From Paenibacillus sp. SYP-B4298 (GTDB taxonomy: Bacteria; Bacillota; Bacilli; Paenibacillales; Paenibacillaceae), in assembly GCF_027627475.1 (NCBI RefSeq), contig NZ_CP115484.1, forward strand, positions 3,208,001-3,272,000: a DNA stretch of 64,000 nucleotides, in the 5' to 3' direction. This document shows, one piece after another, positions 8,241 to 17,321 of this stretch; the stretch's first letter is position 1; each line of letters starts with the position of its first letter. A program made the position numbers and the translations under genes. Under the pieces are notes generated by a model, which did not search any database, was not told the DNA's origin, and saw only the letters and a list, made by a program, of their open reading frames with translations.

Positions 8241-9104
8241 TTAATTGCGAAGCTTCCTCTTCAATATATTGTGCGTCTTGGTGAGGTATGTTTTGACTTG
8301 GTCATATTCCGCGCTGGCAACGCCGGCAAACAAGATGTCGATGATCGTCAGCATTGCAATACGCGAGCCCATGGCGCCACTGCGAATGGTAATCTCCGGC
8401 GTGGAGATGCTCAGCACGATGTCTGCCCGCTCTGCAAGCTCGCTCTTGTTATACTTCGTAATGGCGATACACTTCACCTTGTTCTTCTGGGCAATGTCGA
8501 GCGCATCCAGTATATCGCTCGTTGCGCCCGAGTTGGAGATGAAGATCGCGACATCGTCTTGTGCAAGTAACGTGGCTGCTGTAAGCTGGCTATGTCCATC
8601 CGTATAGGCATGACACATCTTATTAATTCGCGAGAACTTCTGCTGCCCATCCATACAGATTAAGCCGGAGGCGCCGATGCCGAAGAACACAATTCGCTTG
8701 CTATGGCATAGCAGCTCTACAGCTCGTGCGATCTCCTTGCGATCAATGACACTGAGCGTATCCTCGATAGACTTGCAATTATTCAGAGAAATATTGGAAA
8801 TGATGGTTGACAGGTCATCGCCTGGTTGAATATCCGTATACTGCGCCTTCGCATCCTCATCCCGCGAGCCGAGAGAAGCCGATATACTCACAATGAAATT
8901 GCGATAGCCGCTGTAGCCCATCGTCTTGCAGAACCGAAGGACCGATGCATCGCTAGTCTTACTTGCCTGAGCCAACTCCTTAATCGATAGATGCGGAATT
9001 TCCTCCGTATTTTCTAAGATGTAATCCCCGACCAAGCGTTCCACTGGCGTAAAGCTATCTCTCATCTCACGGATTTTAATAAATACATTGTCATTTAAGC
9101 TCAT
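8241..9104 (-). CDS. murR: RpiR/MurR-family transcriptional regulator
   Basis: 287 residues. The N-terminal RpiR helix-turn-helix covers about 1-80 (SIKELAQASKTSDASVLRFCKTMGYSGYRNF). The C-terminal SIS domain (about 110-270) has FFGIGASGLI and ISNSGATSDILDAL and would sense a sugar phosphate. In E. coli and Bacillus MurR answers to MurNAc-6-phosphate and controls murQ. Here it lies immediately upstream of murQ and the importer, separated by its own terminator, which supports the same role. The symbol rests on context as well as family. Confidence 0.88.
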   Translation of the reverse strand: MSLNDNVFIKIREMRDSFTPVERLVGDYILENTEEIPHLSIKELAQASKTSDASVLRFCKTMGYSGYRNFIVSISASLGSRDEDAKAQYTDIQPGDDLSTIISNISLNNCKSIEDTLSVIDRKEIARAVELLCHSKRIVFFGIGASGLICMDGQQKFSRINKMCHAYTDGHSQLTAATLLAQDDVAIFISNSGATSDILDALDIAQKNKVKCIAITKYNKSELAERADIVLSISTPEITIRSGAMGSRIAMLTIIDILFAGVASAEYDQVKTYLTKTHNILKRKLRN

Positions 9105-9252
9105 AATCTACCTACTCTAGATTTAATTAACACCTTGGATCTTCAATATTATCATATACAATCTAGAATATCGAATTCAATAGCAAATTACATCGTGCCA
9201 GTATTAACCATGCGCGGCGCGATGGAGGCCCGGGCGCGATGGGAGCCATTGA

Positions 9253-10152
9253 TTACTTGGCAGAATGGAGTACATCTCGAACCAGAAAGTCAGTGATGAG
9301 TTCATTCACACGGTCAGATTGCTCATGATTGATTCCATGACCTGCATTAGGAACAATAATATACGGAATCTGGTGGAGCTCCAAGGATTGGATAGCTGAA
9401 GGATAATGACTTAGCTTATCGTGTTCGCCTATCAGGAATAGAGATTTTTCCTTCAATATCGACAGCTCCTCCTTCGTAAACCTCCGATACTTGTGGTACA
9501 TCATCGTTCGATTATTAAAATACTTGAGCAAGTACGTCCAATGCGTCATGATCTCGGGATTGTCTTCGAATACCGCGGAGGTGTTCGGCGCACAGAGCTT
9601 TCTTAGCAGCTTTCTCGTTGTTTTCTCGGATGCGGGCAGCAGCGCTTCGGGCAGAAACACCATGGCCATGCGCAGCATATTGGTTTTGATCCCTCCTGCC
9701 ATACCGACCATCTTCATCACTTTGGCAGGGTTCGTTATCGTATAATACGAGGCCAAATAGGCGCCATTGGAGACACCTGCGACGTGAACGGCCTCCAGCT
9801 TAAACCATGCCAGAATCTCATCGATCCACACGGCTGCATCAAAGCTCTTCTTATACGTCTCATTAGGCACACTCTTGCCGGGGCCTCCCATCGTATCGAT
9901 CGCAATCACATAAAAATGTCTGGCTAGCGCTTGAATGTTATAGACCCACATCAACGCCGAGTTGTCCCCGACTCCGTGAAATAGCAAGAGCGGCGGGCGC
10001 TCCGCTGCTCCGGCAACCACGACATGCGTGACACCGAACCGGGATGGAATGTCCACCTCCTGCACAGGCACTTGCCATTGCCCCAGCAAGTTCTGATAGG
10101 ACTGAACGATCAGGTCTTTGCCAGCTTCGCTTTTATAAGGACTGATAGGCAT
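9253..10152 (-). CDS. Alpha/beta-fold hydrolase
   Basis: 299 residues. The oxyanion motif LLLFHGVGDNSALMW is near 70, the nucleophile elbow GVSNGAY near 140, an acid after FLIGEHDKLSHYP, and the catalytic His in NAGHGINHEQ. The frame opens at 10170, but GGAG lies 8 nt before the ATG at 10152, the better start. The closest general class is the MhpC/proline-iminopeptidase-like hydrolases; the substrate cannot be inferred. It is not in a clear operon. Confidence 0.85.
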   Translation of the reverse strand: MPISPYKSEAGKDLIVQSYQNLLGQWQVPVQEVDIPSRFGVTHVVVAGAAERPPLLLFHGVGDNSALMWVYNIQALARHFYVIAIDTMGGPGKSVPNETYKKSFDAAVWIDEILAWFKLEAVHVAGVSNGAYLASYYTITNPAKVMKMVGMAGGIKTNMLRMAMVFLPEALLPASEKTTRKLLRKLCAPNTSAVFEDNPEIMTHWTYLLKYFNNRTMMYHKYRRFTKEELSILKEKSLFLIGEHDKLSHYPSAIQSLELHQIPYIIVPNAGHGINHEQSDRVNELITDFLVRDVLHSAK

Positions 10153-10179
10153 GTGAACATCTCCGTTCATAGTATACGC

Positions 10180-10536
10180 TCATAACGCCCTCAATTCGTC
10201 CAGGAGGGCAGGACGCTTATTGTATTGCCTGGTGAGTTGCTCTACCAACTGCTGCATATTCTGTCTTCCCACGATCTTGCCATAGTGCTTGAGCAGCCTG
10301 CATACTCCCCGATACTGCTTGCGGTTCACGGAGGATTGGGCAGTGCTTAGAATAAACGCCCTGTAGATCTCGTTCACTTCCTGCGGATAAACTCCTGATA
10401 GCCGCTCTGCATAATCGACGATGCTAGTTGGACGGCTCTTGACATAAGCCAGCATCTCCGGGAAATCTTGTTTGTCCTCAATCAGTAACAGATACGTTTG
10501 GGTAGCATACCAGTACCTCGCCGCCTTGAGTTCGGA
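10180..10536 (-). pseudogene. C-terminal remnant of a SWIM zinc-finger protein
   Basis: The frame 10180-10536 encodes a tail (ELKAARYWYATQTYLLLIED ... RQYNKRPALLDELRAL) that I recognise as the end of large SWIM zinc-finger proteins of Bacillaceae and Paenibacillaceae. A TAA at 10537-10539 blocks it immediately upstream, and the SWIM domain itself is absent. The gene has therefore lost most of its 5' part. The break coincides with the start of the decayed accessory island. Confidence 0.6.
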
Positions 10537-10652
10537 TTAGAGCCCACACGCCGATGTCAGGTCATATTGAATTGAAAGTTCGACATTTTTCCCAATTTTT
10601 CCTGCTAATTGAGACAGAGAAACTAACGAAAATATGACAGTATCCAACGAAC

Positions 10653-10975
10653 ATCAAAATCAAAATCCGGCTTCGGGACATTCAGGAGAACGGGAATGGC
10701 CCGACGAAAATTGGCGAGTCGGTTGATAGATTCTGTTTGCAAAGCTCTGGGAATTACTGTTGATGAACTCATCGTTTCTGAAGAGACTTCATTGAGCGTC
10801 CTAACAAAAAACCTTGAAAGGCCTTTGCGCCAATCAAGGTTTTGTTGTGGTATTCATAAGTCTCAAGTTTCCCAATTTATCTAAAAACAACAGCTTTAAA
10901 AACACATTTCTCACACTCTCAGTAAAAATAAGGACTCAGTTTCTTTGCAACGTCCACCTTGGCAATGAAATTAGC
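10653..10975 (+). pseudogene. Decayed copy A of the HTH regulator cassette, with its terminator
   Basis: The segment aligns by eye with 18894-19365: the same MKIKIRLRDI coding start (ATG now ATC), the same GCTCTGGGAATTAC and GATGAACTCATCGTTTCTG stretches, the same AACCTTGA/TCAAGG terminator (about 10806-10845) and the same trailing sequence up to the CACCTTGGC block. A 46-nt deletion removes the recognition helix and shifts the frame, and about 20 nt more are lost later. No functional protein is expected. The stretch 10537-10652 before it holds nothing I recognise. Confidence 0.8.
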
Positions 10976-10991
10976 CTTCCTCTTTTAAGAA

Positions 10992-11828
10992 TTACATTGT
11001 TGAAATTATGTTTAATGCTTCTGCTACACCGTCTTCATCATTTGAGGCTGTTATAAAGGTAGCCATGTTTTTGATGATTTGATGTCCATTTTCCATAGCA
11101 AAACTAAAGTCTGCATTTTCGAATAGGGAAAAATCATTCAAACTATCGCCAATTGCAAACCTCGTTGTGTTGTTCAGTTCATAAATTCTTTCTAAATGAT
11201 TATATACGTAGCCCTTTGATACATTATGAGGAACAATTTCAATATTGACTGCTGATGATTCAGTATTAGAAATGTCATTTAAGCAATCTAATTTTTTTTT
11301 AATTTCGCTCTTGATCTTTCTATTAGGAATAAAAACAAAGAATTTGTATACTTTTATTTTCTCTATGCTAATGATTTCATTGATGTTACTAAAAGGAGTG
11401 GATTCAATAGATTTTTCATATTCAAGTTCATAATTCAATTCGTCGATAGGAAATTCGTCTCCCATTTCTTTGAAAATTTCTTTCAATTTAGTTTTATATT
11501 CTAATGATTCATAGCTACCATAATTGGTGTAGATTTTCGTAGGAAATTTTGAAACTAAAGAATCTACTTCTTTTATACTTGAATGATTAAAGTAAAATTC
11601 AAACAATTTTTTACCATTGTCATATCCGATAGCCCCATTTAACCCCACAGCCGGAATAGATAAATCGGATTCTATAAGAATATTTGTGATATCTTCTACT
11701 TCTCTTCCTGAACAAATAAAAGGAAGGGAATTTTCGGATATCTTTTTTAGAGTCTCTACATTTTTCTTACTTATTTTCTGCTGCGAATTCAACAGTGTTC
11801 CGTCTAAATCAATTCCAATTAACTTCAT
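10992..11828 (-). CDS. Cof-type HAD-IIB phosphatase
   Basis: 278 residues. Motif I DLDGTLLN is at 7-14 (nucleophile D7, acid D9), and the late GDSLNDFSLFENADFSFAMENG supplies the Mg-binding acids. This is the HAD-IIB sugar-phosphatase group. The sequence is conspicuously AT-rich compared with genes on both sides, suggesting transfer. It follows the DeoR regulator by about 100 nt on the same strand, so a sugar-phosphate-responsive pair is likely. The exact substrate is unknown. Confidence 0.88.
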   Translation of the reverse strand: MKLIGIDLDGTLLNSQQKISKKNVETLKKISENSLPFICSGREVEDITNILIESDLSIPAVGLNGAIGYDNGKKLFEFYFNHSSIKEVDSLVSKFPTKIYTNYGSYESLEYKTKLKEIFKEMGDEFPIDELNYELEYEKSIESTPFSNINEIISIEKIKVYKFFVFIPNRKIKSEIKKKLDCLNDISNTESSAVNIEIVPHNVSKGYVYNHLERIYELNNTTRFAIGDSLNDFSLFENADFSFAMENGHQIIKNMATFITASNDEDGVAEALNIISTM

Positions 11829-11930
11829 AAATACAACCTCCCTACATTAATATTCCTCTTTACTTTAAAGTGTGATATCAAGACATATTCAGCAACCATA
11901 AATCTTCTACCAAACTTTGAATAAAACTTG

Positions 11931-12707
11931 TCAATCAAGTGCTTTCCCATTTATGTTAATAACCTGCACTTTGTTTTTTTCTAAAACCTTAAGTAAAGAA
12001 ATAGGTAAAGGAGCACTAACAATAACAACATCTATATCTTCAAAATCAAAAACATGGAAATTATGGGATTCCCCAATTTTAGTACTATCTATTAATAAGA
12101 TAATCTTTTTGCTTTGTTGTCGAATTTTCCGTTTTAAATCTAAATCTTCTTCATAGGCGTAGTAGACACCGTTTTCATCAAAACCAGCAACTCCTAGAAA
12201 AGAAATATCAAAATTATAATCCTCTAATTCATTCAAGGGTTTTGTTCCAACTACACACCGTTTGTCTTTATCTAAATTACCTCCAAGTAACCTACATTGA
12301 CAATTTGAATACCTTAACAATTGATCAGCAATATCAATTGAGTTTGTTATTATTAAATTTAATTTATGTTTTTCTATGTTTTGAGGAATTAGACTGACAG
12401 TCGTTGATACATCTAAATAGACTAATTGATTTTCTGCAATTAATTCACTTGCCTTTTTAGCCAACAAGAACTTTTCTCGACTTTTGTGTGAACTGCGTTC
12501 TATAAAAGAGTCAATCTCTTTAAATGATTCTAGTAAAGCAACACCACCATATGTTCTTTGGACCAAATTATTTTCAGTAAGTGTAACTATATCGCGTCTA
12601 GCCGTATCCCTTGATGTTTTCGTCAATGAGATAATTTCTTTTAAATTCAGACTTTTTTCTTTTTGTAAAGTTGAGATAATTAAATTTAATCGTTCTTTCT
12701 GGTTCAT
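11931..12707 (-). CDS. DeoR/GlpR-family transcriptional repressor
   Basis: 258 residues. The N-terminal DeoR helix-turn-helix has NLKEIISLTKTSRDTARRDI followed by NNLVQRTYGGV. The C-terminal DeoR sugar-phosphate sensor domain runs about 75-240 and includes YLDVSTTVSLIPQNI and the GVAGFDENGVYYAYEED segment. It is AT-rich like the HAD and Nudix neighbours. It probably regulates the downstream HAD gene and perhaps itself. Confidence 0.88.
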   Translation of the reverse strand: MNQKERLNLIISTLQKEKSLNLKEIISLTKTSRDTARRDIVTLTENNLVQRTYGGVALLESFKEIDSFIERSSHKSREKFLLAKKASELIAENQLVYLDVSTTVSLIPQNIEKHKLNLIITNSIDIADQLLRYSNCQCRLLGGNLDKDKRCVVGTKPLNELEDYNFDISFLGVAGFDENGVYYAYEEDLDLKRKIRQQSKKIILLIDSTKIGESHNFHVFDFEDIDVVIVSAPLPISLLKVLEKNKVQVININGKALD

Positions 12708-12903
12708 GGTAACTACCTCTTTCTTTAACTTTAGCGTTGTTCAAAAAAATTTGATGCCTATATTTTATAAATTTCAAATTAACAATTGCTTTTAATGAAC
12801 GCTGTGATTTTAGAAAAAGAATTCACAATTAAGTGACTTTAAGGTATTATGTATTATAACTTAAAAAAGCTTAAACGCAAATAATATTTAAAGGAGAAGC
12901 CTA

Positions 12904-13506
12904 ATGACAAGTCAATTATTAAACCGATATAGAAGATTATTAACATTAGCCGAGGCAGGCTTATTTTATGGGAAAGATGAATTTGACAAAGAACGTTATC
13001 AAGAATTAAAAGAAATCTCACTTGAATTATTAGCAAATATTAGTGCTGAACCTTTAGAAGAATTAGAAAAGCTATTTGATAAATCCGAGGGATACCCCAC
13101 ACCCAAAATTGATGTCAGGGCATTTATCAAGCATAAAGACAAAATTCTTTTAGTAGAGGACACGAATACCAAGGAGTGGTCATTACCTGGTGGTTATGCT
13201 GAAGTTGGATTCTCTCCAAAAGAAAATATTATTAAAGAAGTATTTGAAGAAACAGGAATGAGTGTCACTGTAGATAAATTGTTAGCAGTGTTTGATACTG
13301 ACTTGCGAGAAGATATCCCTCAGCTATTCCAATATTATAAATTGATTTTTGGTTGCACAATAGTTAGTGGTTCATTTCAAAATAATCTAGAAACTTCAAA
13401 CCTTGGTTTTTTTAACTTCCATGAATTACCTAAATTATCTAAACAGAGAACCACTAAAGAACAATTAATTATGCTTAACAAGCGATCTACAACATATTTT
13501 GATTGA
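12904..13506 (+). CDS. Nudix hydrolase with N-terminal helical domain
   Basis: 200 residues. Residues 1-55 (RYRRLLTLAEAGLFYGKDEF) match the helical N-terminal domain of the Nudix subgroup acting on nucleoside-diphosphate-X substrates. The Nudix box runs GGYAEVGFSPKENIIKEVFEETG. The usual Arg of the REUXEE core is Lys, and the Glu after the second Gly is Phe; the two catalytic Glu of EETG remain. AAAGGAGA precedes the ATG by 7 nt. It is divergent from deoR and AT-rich. Confidence 0.9.
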   Translation: MTSQLLNRYRRLLTLAEAGLFYGKDEFDKERYQELKEISLELLANISAEPLEELEKLFDKSEGYPTPKIDVRAFIKHKDKILLVEDTNTKEWSLPGGYAEVGFSPKENIIKEVFEETGMSVTVDKLLAVFDTDLREDIPQLFQYYKLIFGCTIVSGSFQNNLETSNLGFFNFHELPKLSKQRTTKEQLIMLNKRSTTYFD

Positions 13507-13761
13507 TAAGCCATTTTATTTGAGATTGAAATAATTGTATTTTGTTATTTGGATTTATTCCCTCATATCCTTAATTTCTAAACTGATTTATTTTAATCAT
13601 CCGAGGAATCGGCAATAGTGGTAGGTATCACATCAGACGGATTATTTATATCCATACTAGGAATGAATTATTTCGTCTTACGGGATCATAGGCGACTTTT
13701 CCCGGTTCAAATTGGATTTTCTCAAACATATGCATCTTCCTATTTCACTAGTTTTTTATGT

Positions 13762-13872
13762 AAATCCGAGGCCCAGCTTGTTTTAGAGCTAACCACAATA
13801 CGCTATAATGCGTTTATGATTAATATGGACCCAAATGAATTATTTAGCATTTAATATTTAATGCAAGGTGAA
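13762..13872 (+). pseudogene. Rhs pre-toxin fragment
   Basis: Codes for KSEAQLVLELTTIRYNAFMI and on to NMDPNELFSI, then a TAA where the large Rhs gene (20771-20881) has Gln, followed by the same YLMQGE. It is the linker region before the Hint domain, stranded on the opposite strand. The stretch 13507-13761 has a distant open frame but nothing I recognise. Confidence 0.8.
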
Positions 13873-14260
13873 GCTGTCGACTGACTACACGGGGCAAGGA
13901 AGTCATTGGGGCGATCCCAGGTCGTTTGGCCCATCGGCCGTATCAAACGTATTTATTCCGTGATCTAGTGCCATGCCGTCTGCAGGAGAACAGTATTGCG
14001 TCATCTGACCTGGTTATTGTCTGAGTCACTCGGCGTTTCCGAATTTGTTGCGCGGTTCACCTGAGATGAATTATTCGCACTGAATATAATCGCGTCCAAG
14101 CGAGCAGTCTCATCACGATCTATCGCTGTCCCCGAACCTGCTTCGATTTGAAGATGGGAACTGAATCTCGTTTACACGATCACCTGTAATGAATAAAGAA
14201 AGATGCTTTACCGAATACGAAAAAGAAGTCGACCATTTCGTTGATCGACCTCTATTTATT
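13873..14260. other. Intergenic stretch without recognised features
   Basis: About 390 nt between the Rhs fragment and the methionine aminopeptidase gene. No convincing frame, tRNA or repeat was seen. It is probably more decayed island DNA. Confidence 0.3.
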
Positions 14261-15007
14261 CTATTGCGCGGTCAGAATTTGTGGACCTTCTGCCGTGATG
14301 GCGATCGTATGCTCGTATTGGGCGGCAAGCTTGTTGTCCATCGTCCTTGCGGTCCAGCCGTCCGGATCGATTGTCATGAAGTAGCTACCCTCGGTGATCA
14401 TGGGCTCAATCGTGAACACCATACCTTCCTTGATACGGAGGCCTTTTCCGGGCTTGCCGACATGCACATAGGTCGGCTCCTCGTGCAGGTCGCGGCCGAT
14501 GCCATGGGCGAGAAGGTCACGCACGACGCCGAAACCGTGTGATTCCGCATGCCGCTGAATCGCGCTCGTCACGTCGCCGAGCCGATTGCCAGGCTGCGCC
14601 TGCTCGATGCCCAGGTCAAGACATTCCTTCGTGACGCGCATCAACTTCTCAGCCGTCGGCGAGATCTGTCCAACTGCATAGCTCCAAGCCGAATCGCCGA
14701 GCCAGCCATCGAGCTCCGCGACCGTGTCGATCGTCACGATATCTCCTTCCTCAAGTGGCTTATTGCTAGGGAAGCCATGCGCGATCACGTCGTTGACGGA
14801 AGCACAGGTCGCATATGGATAGCCCTTATAGCCCTTCTGGTATGGCTTGGCGCCGTGCTTTAAAATAATGTCCTCGAATATGCGCTCAATCTCGTTCGTT
14901 GTGATGCCCGGTTTGATGAGCGGGGCAATTGTACGATGGCATTCAGCCACCACTTGGCATGCCTTGCGGATGGATTCGATTTCATGCTTGCTTTTTAAAA
15001 TGATCAT
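14261..15007 (-). CDS. map: Methionine aminopeptidase, type I
   Basis: 248 residues, normal for a type I enzyme. The metal ligands are present: Asp pair in VTIDTVAELDGWLGDS (11 residues apart as in E. coli), His in LLAHGIGRD, Glu in FTIEPM and Glu in YEHTIAI. The frame is open upstream inside the TetR gene; the ATG at 15007, with AAGGAG at 15021-15026 in the end of tetR, matches the family N-terminus (MIILKSKHEIESIRKACQVV). It lies 7 nt after the tetR stop, so the two are coupled. Being away from ribosomal genes and paired with a regulator suggests a second, conditional Map. Confidence 0.92.
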   Translation of the reverse strand: MIILKSKHEIESIRKACQVVAECHRTIAPLIKPGITTNEIERIFEDIILKHGAKPYQKGYKGYPYATCASVNDVIAHGFPSNKPLEEGDIVTIDTVAELDGWLGDSAWSYAVGQISPTAEKLMRVTKECLDLGIEQAQPGNRLGDVTSAIQRHAESHGFGVVRDLLAHGIGRDLHEEPTYVHVGKPGKGLRIKEGMVFTIEPMITEGSYFMTIDPDGWTARTMDNKLAAQYEHTIAITAEGPQILTAQ

Positions 15008-15014
15008 GTTCGTA

Positions 15015-15605
15015 TCAGGACTCCTTCGTAATAGCTTGCATAGCGAGTCGGGCGATTCGATCGACGTCCAGGTCGGAATTGCCCGCATAGTAGTGCAGCC
15101 CACAGCAACCGACCAGCACAGCAAGCATATGGTCGACGCTGTCGTCTTCGCACTGAGCGATCAATTGGAGTGGAACATACAGCCGTTCCATAAATTTTCT
15201 TTTGGCGTGGTGTCGATCCCTCTCAGGCAAGCCTGCATAATGTTCCGCCGCCATTTTGTAGACGAGATATGCGCGGGCGTCCGACTGCCACAGCCGAAGC
15301 AGCTCTTTACAATACGTCAACAACTGCCAGTCATCTGGGGAGCTGCCGCTGTTGTTCGCCCATTTTGCGATCACTTGCTCGCATCGCTCGAAGCCGCTTC
15401 CTAACACATCTTCTATTAATAAATGCCGGTTGGGGTAATAATGGTATACTGTGCCGTAACCAAGCCCTGCCTCGCGGGCGACGTCGCGAATATCAAAGCT
15501 GCCGCCCGTGCGAAAGTATGAGCGAGCGGCGACATCCAGGATCTGTTCTCTACGCTGCATACGTATGAGCTCATTTTGTTCTTTGGTACGGGGGCACATG
15601 GGCAT
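15015..15605 (-). CDS. TetR/AcrR-family regulator
   Basis: 196 residues from the ATG at 15605, chosen because AAGGAGG is 5 nt upstream; the frame itself is open to 15800. The HTH lies in REQILDVAARSYFRTGGSFD and DVAREAGLGYGTVYHYYPNR. The C-terminal ligand domain is not recognisable to a specific class. It is co-transcribed with the downstream aminopeptidase gene, which it may autoregulate. Confidence 0.88.
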   Translation of the reverse strand: MPMCPRTKEQNELIRMQRREQILDVAARSYFRTGGSFDIRDVAREAGLGYGTVYHYYPNRHLLIEDVLGSGFERCEQVIAKWANNSGSSPDDWQLLTYCKELLRLWQSDARAYLVYKMAAEHYAGLPERDRHHAKRKFMERLYVPLQLIAQCEDDSVDHMLAVLVGCCGLHYYAGNSDLDVDRIARLAMQAITKES

Positions 15606-15929
15606 TAAAACCTCCTTATTATAGACCTGCAAATTTGTCGATATAAAGATAGTAACGCATGGGGCGGAGAAATGCAAAAGATTTGTTGGTGTCTCTGGCG
15701 TTAACCGAGGGACGGGTACGTTAGTCTTAAAGGTGTTTTGATTTGCCTCAAGTTGGGGGCAGTCCAGTCCCCAAAGCCAATCAGGGTTTAGATTTTTCAC
15801 ATACCGTTATTCATTTCTACAATAGTATATTTCTCAAATCCAAGTTCAAATGAAATCATTTCTGAAACAAAATTAAGAAAAGTTACATTGTTTTGTACGT
15901 GCAGAGATTTATTGAACATTAAGCCCCTA

Positions 15930-15959
15930 TTGACAGGTATTATTTGGAAAAGGTATACT
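15930..15959 (+). promoter_or_regulatory. Sigma-A promoter of the T-box leader
   Basis: Perfect TTGACA (15930-15935), 18-nt spacer and TATACT (15954-15959), placing the transcript start near 15966, just before the T-box. Confidence 0.75.
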
Positions 15960-15984
15960 GAGTTAAATTCAATACAAGTTAAAC

Positions 15985-16225
15985 GCAAGGATTGGGAGTA
16001 TTAAGGATTACTATTGTTCAGAGAGCTGTCGTTTCGGTGCGAGACAGTCAATAGCTTCCCCAACTCACCCATGAGCGGTAGGGCTGAATCCAGTAGGTCT
16101 TAACGGTTAACCTCCGTCATTAGGTTTTAAGATGATTCGTTTATTTACGGAAGCAAACGAATCAAAAAGAGTGGTACCGCGAAGGAAAACCTATCGCCTC
16201 TTTGTAGGCAATAGGTTTTTTTATT
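15985..16225 (+). ncRNA. T-box riboswitch leader with terminator
   Basis: Stem I is visible as CAGAGAGCTGTC ... GACAG with a typical apical loop. The T-box core GAGTGGTACCGCG is at 16169-16181, and the terminator ACCTATCGCC / GGCAATAGGT plus T7 follows at about 16187-16223. Position 4 of TGGT is T, so it should pair with a tRNA whose discriminator base is A. I could not place the specifier codon with confidence. It controls the methyltransferase gene 45 nt downstream instead of the usual aminoacyl-tRNA synthetase or amino-acid gene. Confidence 0.88.
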
Positions 16226-16269
16226 TTATTTTTGAACAAAACAATATTTTTTAAGGCAGGTGTTATCAG

Positions 16270-17076
16270 ATGGAAAACGTTATTGATTATTATTCCCGTT
16301 TTGACGAGTGGGGCAGGTTGGACAGGGAACCGCTAGAGTTTATCATTAACTGGCATTACATTAAAGAATATTTACCTCCCAATGGCAATGTATTTGACAA
16401 TGGGGCAGGACCCGGGAAATATTCAATGGAGTTAGCGAAGCTAGGATTTAATGTAACTCTTTCTGACTTAACACCTAGACTCGTTGAATTGGCTAAGGAG
16501 AAGGCAAGCGAATTGGGCTTAACGGAACACTTCAACGGCTTTCATGTATTAAATGCTACAAATTTGGACGGATTACCCAATGAGGTGTTTGATGCTTCCT
16601 TGATGTTAGGACCTCTTTACCATTTGCAAAGGGAAGAAGAACGGATAAATGCTGTAAGGGAGTTGTTCCGCGTTACAAAAAAGGGAGGCGTCATTTTTGT
16701 TGCTTTTCAAAGTAGGATCAGAATGACAACAACTTCCTTGCAATATCCACAGCACTGGAAGCCCCATGACACAATGGATTCAATAAAAGAGTTCCGCGAT
16801 ACTGGGATTTTTAATCACGTAGATAAGGGACGATTTACAGGAGCATATTACTTCAACATCAATGATATTAAGCCCTTTATGGAAAGCCAAGGATTTGAAA
16901 CAGTTGATTTGATTGGTTCTTCTAGTATTGGTGGATTGATAAGTAATGAGCAAAGGCAATCTTGGGAAGAAAAAGGTGAGTCGCAGAGTCTGATGAACTT
17001 ACTTATTGAACTCGCTAAGGACCCCTCCGTCTTGGGAATATCGTCTCATTTGTTGTATATCGGCAGAAGGAAATAA
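16270..17076 (+). CDS. Class I SAM-dependent methyltransferase
   Basis: 268 residues. SAM motif I is FDNGAGPGKYSMELAKLGFN near 37-56, then the acidic strand-2 end TLSDLTPRL and ASLMLGPLYHLQREEERINA. This is a small-molecule methyltransferase type (Methyltransf_11/25-like), with no target domain recognised. Expression should depend on uncharged tRNA through the upstream T-box. AAGGCAGG precedes the ATG. Flanked on the right by Rhs and IS debris. Confidence 0.88.
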   Translation: MENVIDYYSRFDEWGRLDREPLEFIINWHYIKEYLPPNGNVFDNGAGPGKYSMELAKLGFNVTLSDLTPRLVELAKEKASELGLTEHFNGFHVLNATNLDGLPNEVFDASLMLGPLYHLQREEERINAVRELFRVTKKGGVIFVAFQSRIRMTTTSLQYPQHWKPHDTMDSIKEFRDTGIFNHVDKGRFTGAYYFNINDIKPFMESQGFETVDLIGSSSIGGLISNEQRQSWEEKGESQSLMNLLIELAKDPSVLGISSHLLYIGRRK

Positions 17077-17284
17077 TCGAGCCCCAAATAGAATCAATTT
17101 AACATTGAGCAAACACCAATCCTGCGGACACATACAAGTTTTGTTGTCACTGTTTACTCGTCACATGTGGAGTGCGTAATAGGGATATGTCGAGTCGATA
17201 CCTAGAAGTCTATCGTTTTCAGCTTCGACGAAGTATTTCTCCTTTGTACAGGATGACGGTGATTATAATTAAAAGCTAATTCGC

Positions 17285-17321
17285 CTGTCAATACCTTCGT
17301 CCCAGCGGTAAAGCAATTGTG
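17285..17321 (-). pseudogene. Hint-domain fragment from an Rhs gene
   Basis: 37 nt identical or nearly identical to 20650-20688 of the large Rhs gene (the NCFTAGTKVLT start of the Hint domain), ending exactly where an IS21 fragment starts. The DNA from 17077 to 17284 has no recognised feature. Confidence 0.65.

Noticed and set aside
15797-15988. 63-codon minus-strand frame
   Set aside because: It overlaps the promoter and start of the T-box leader on the opposite strand, has no ribosome site and no family resemblance.
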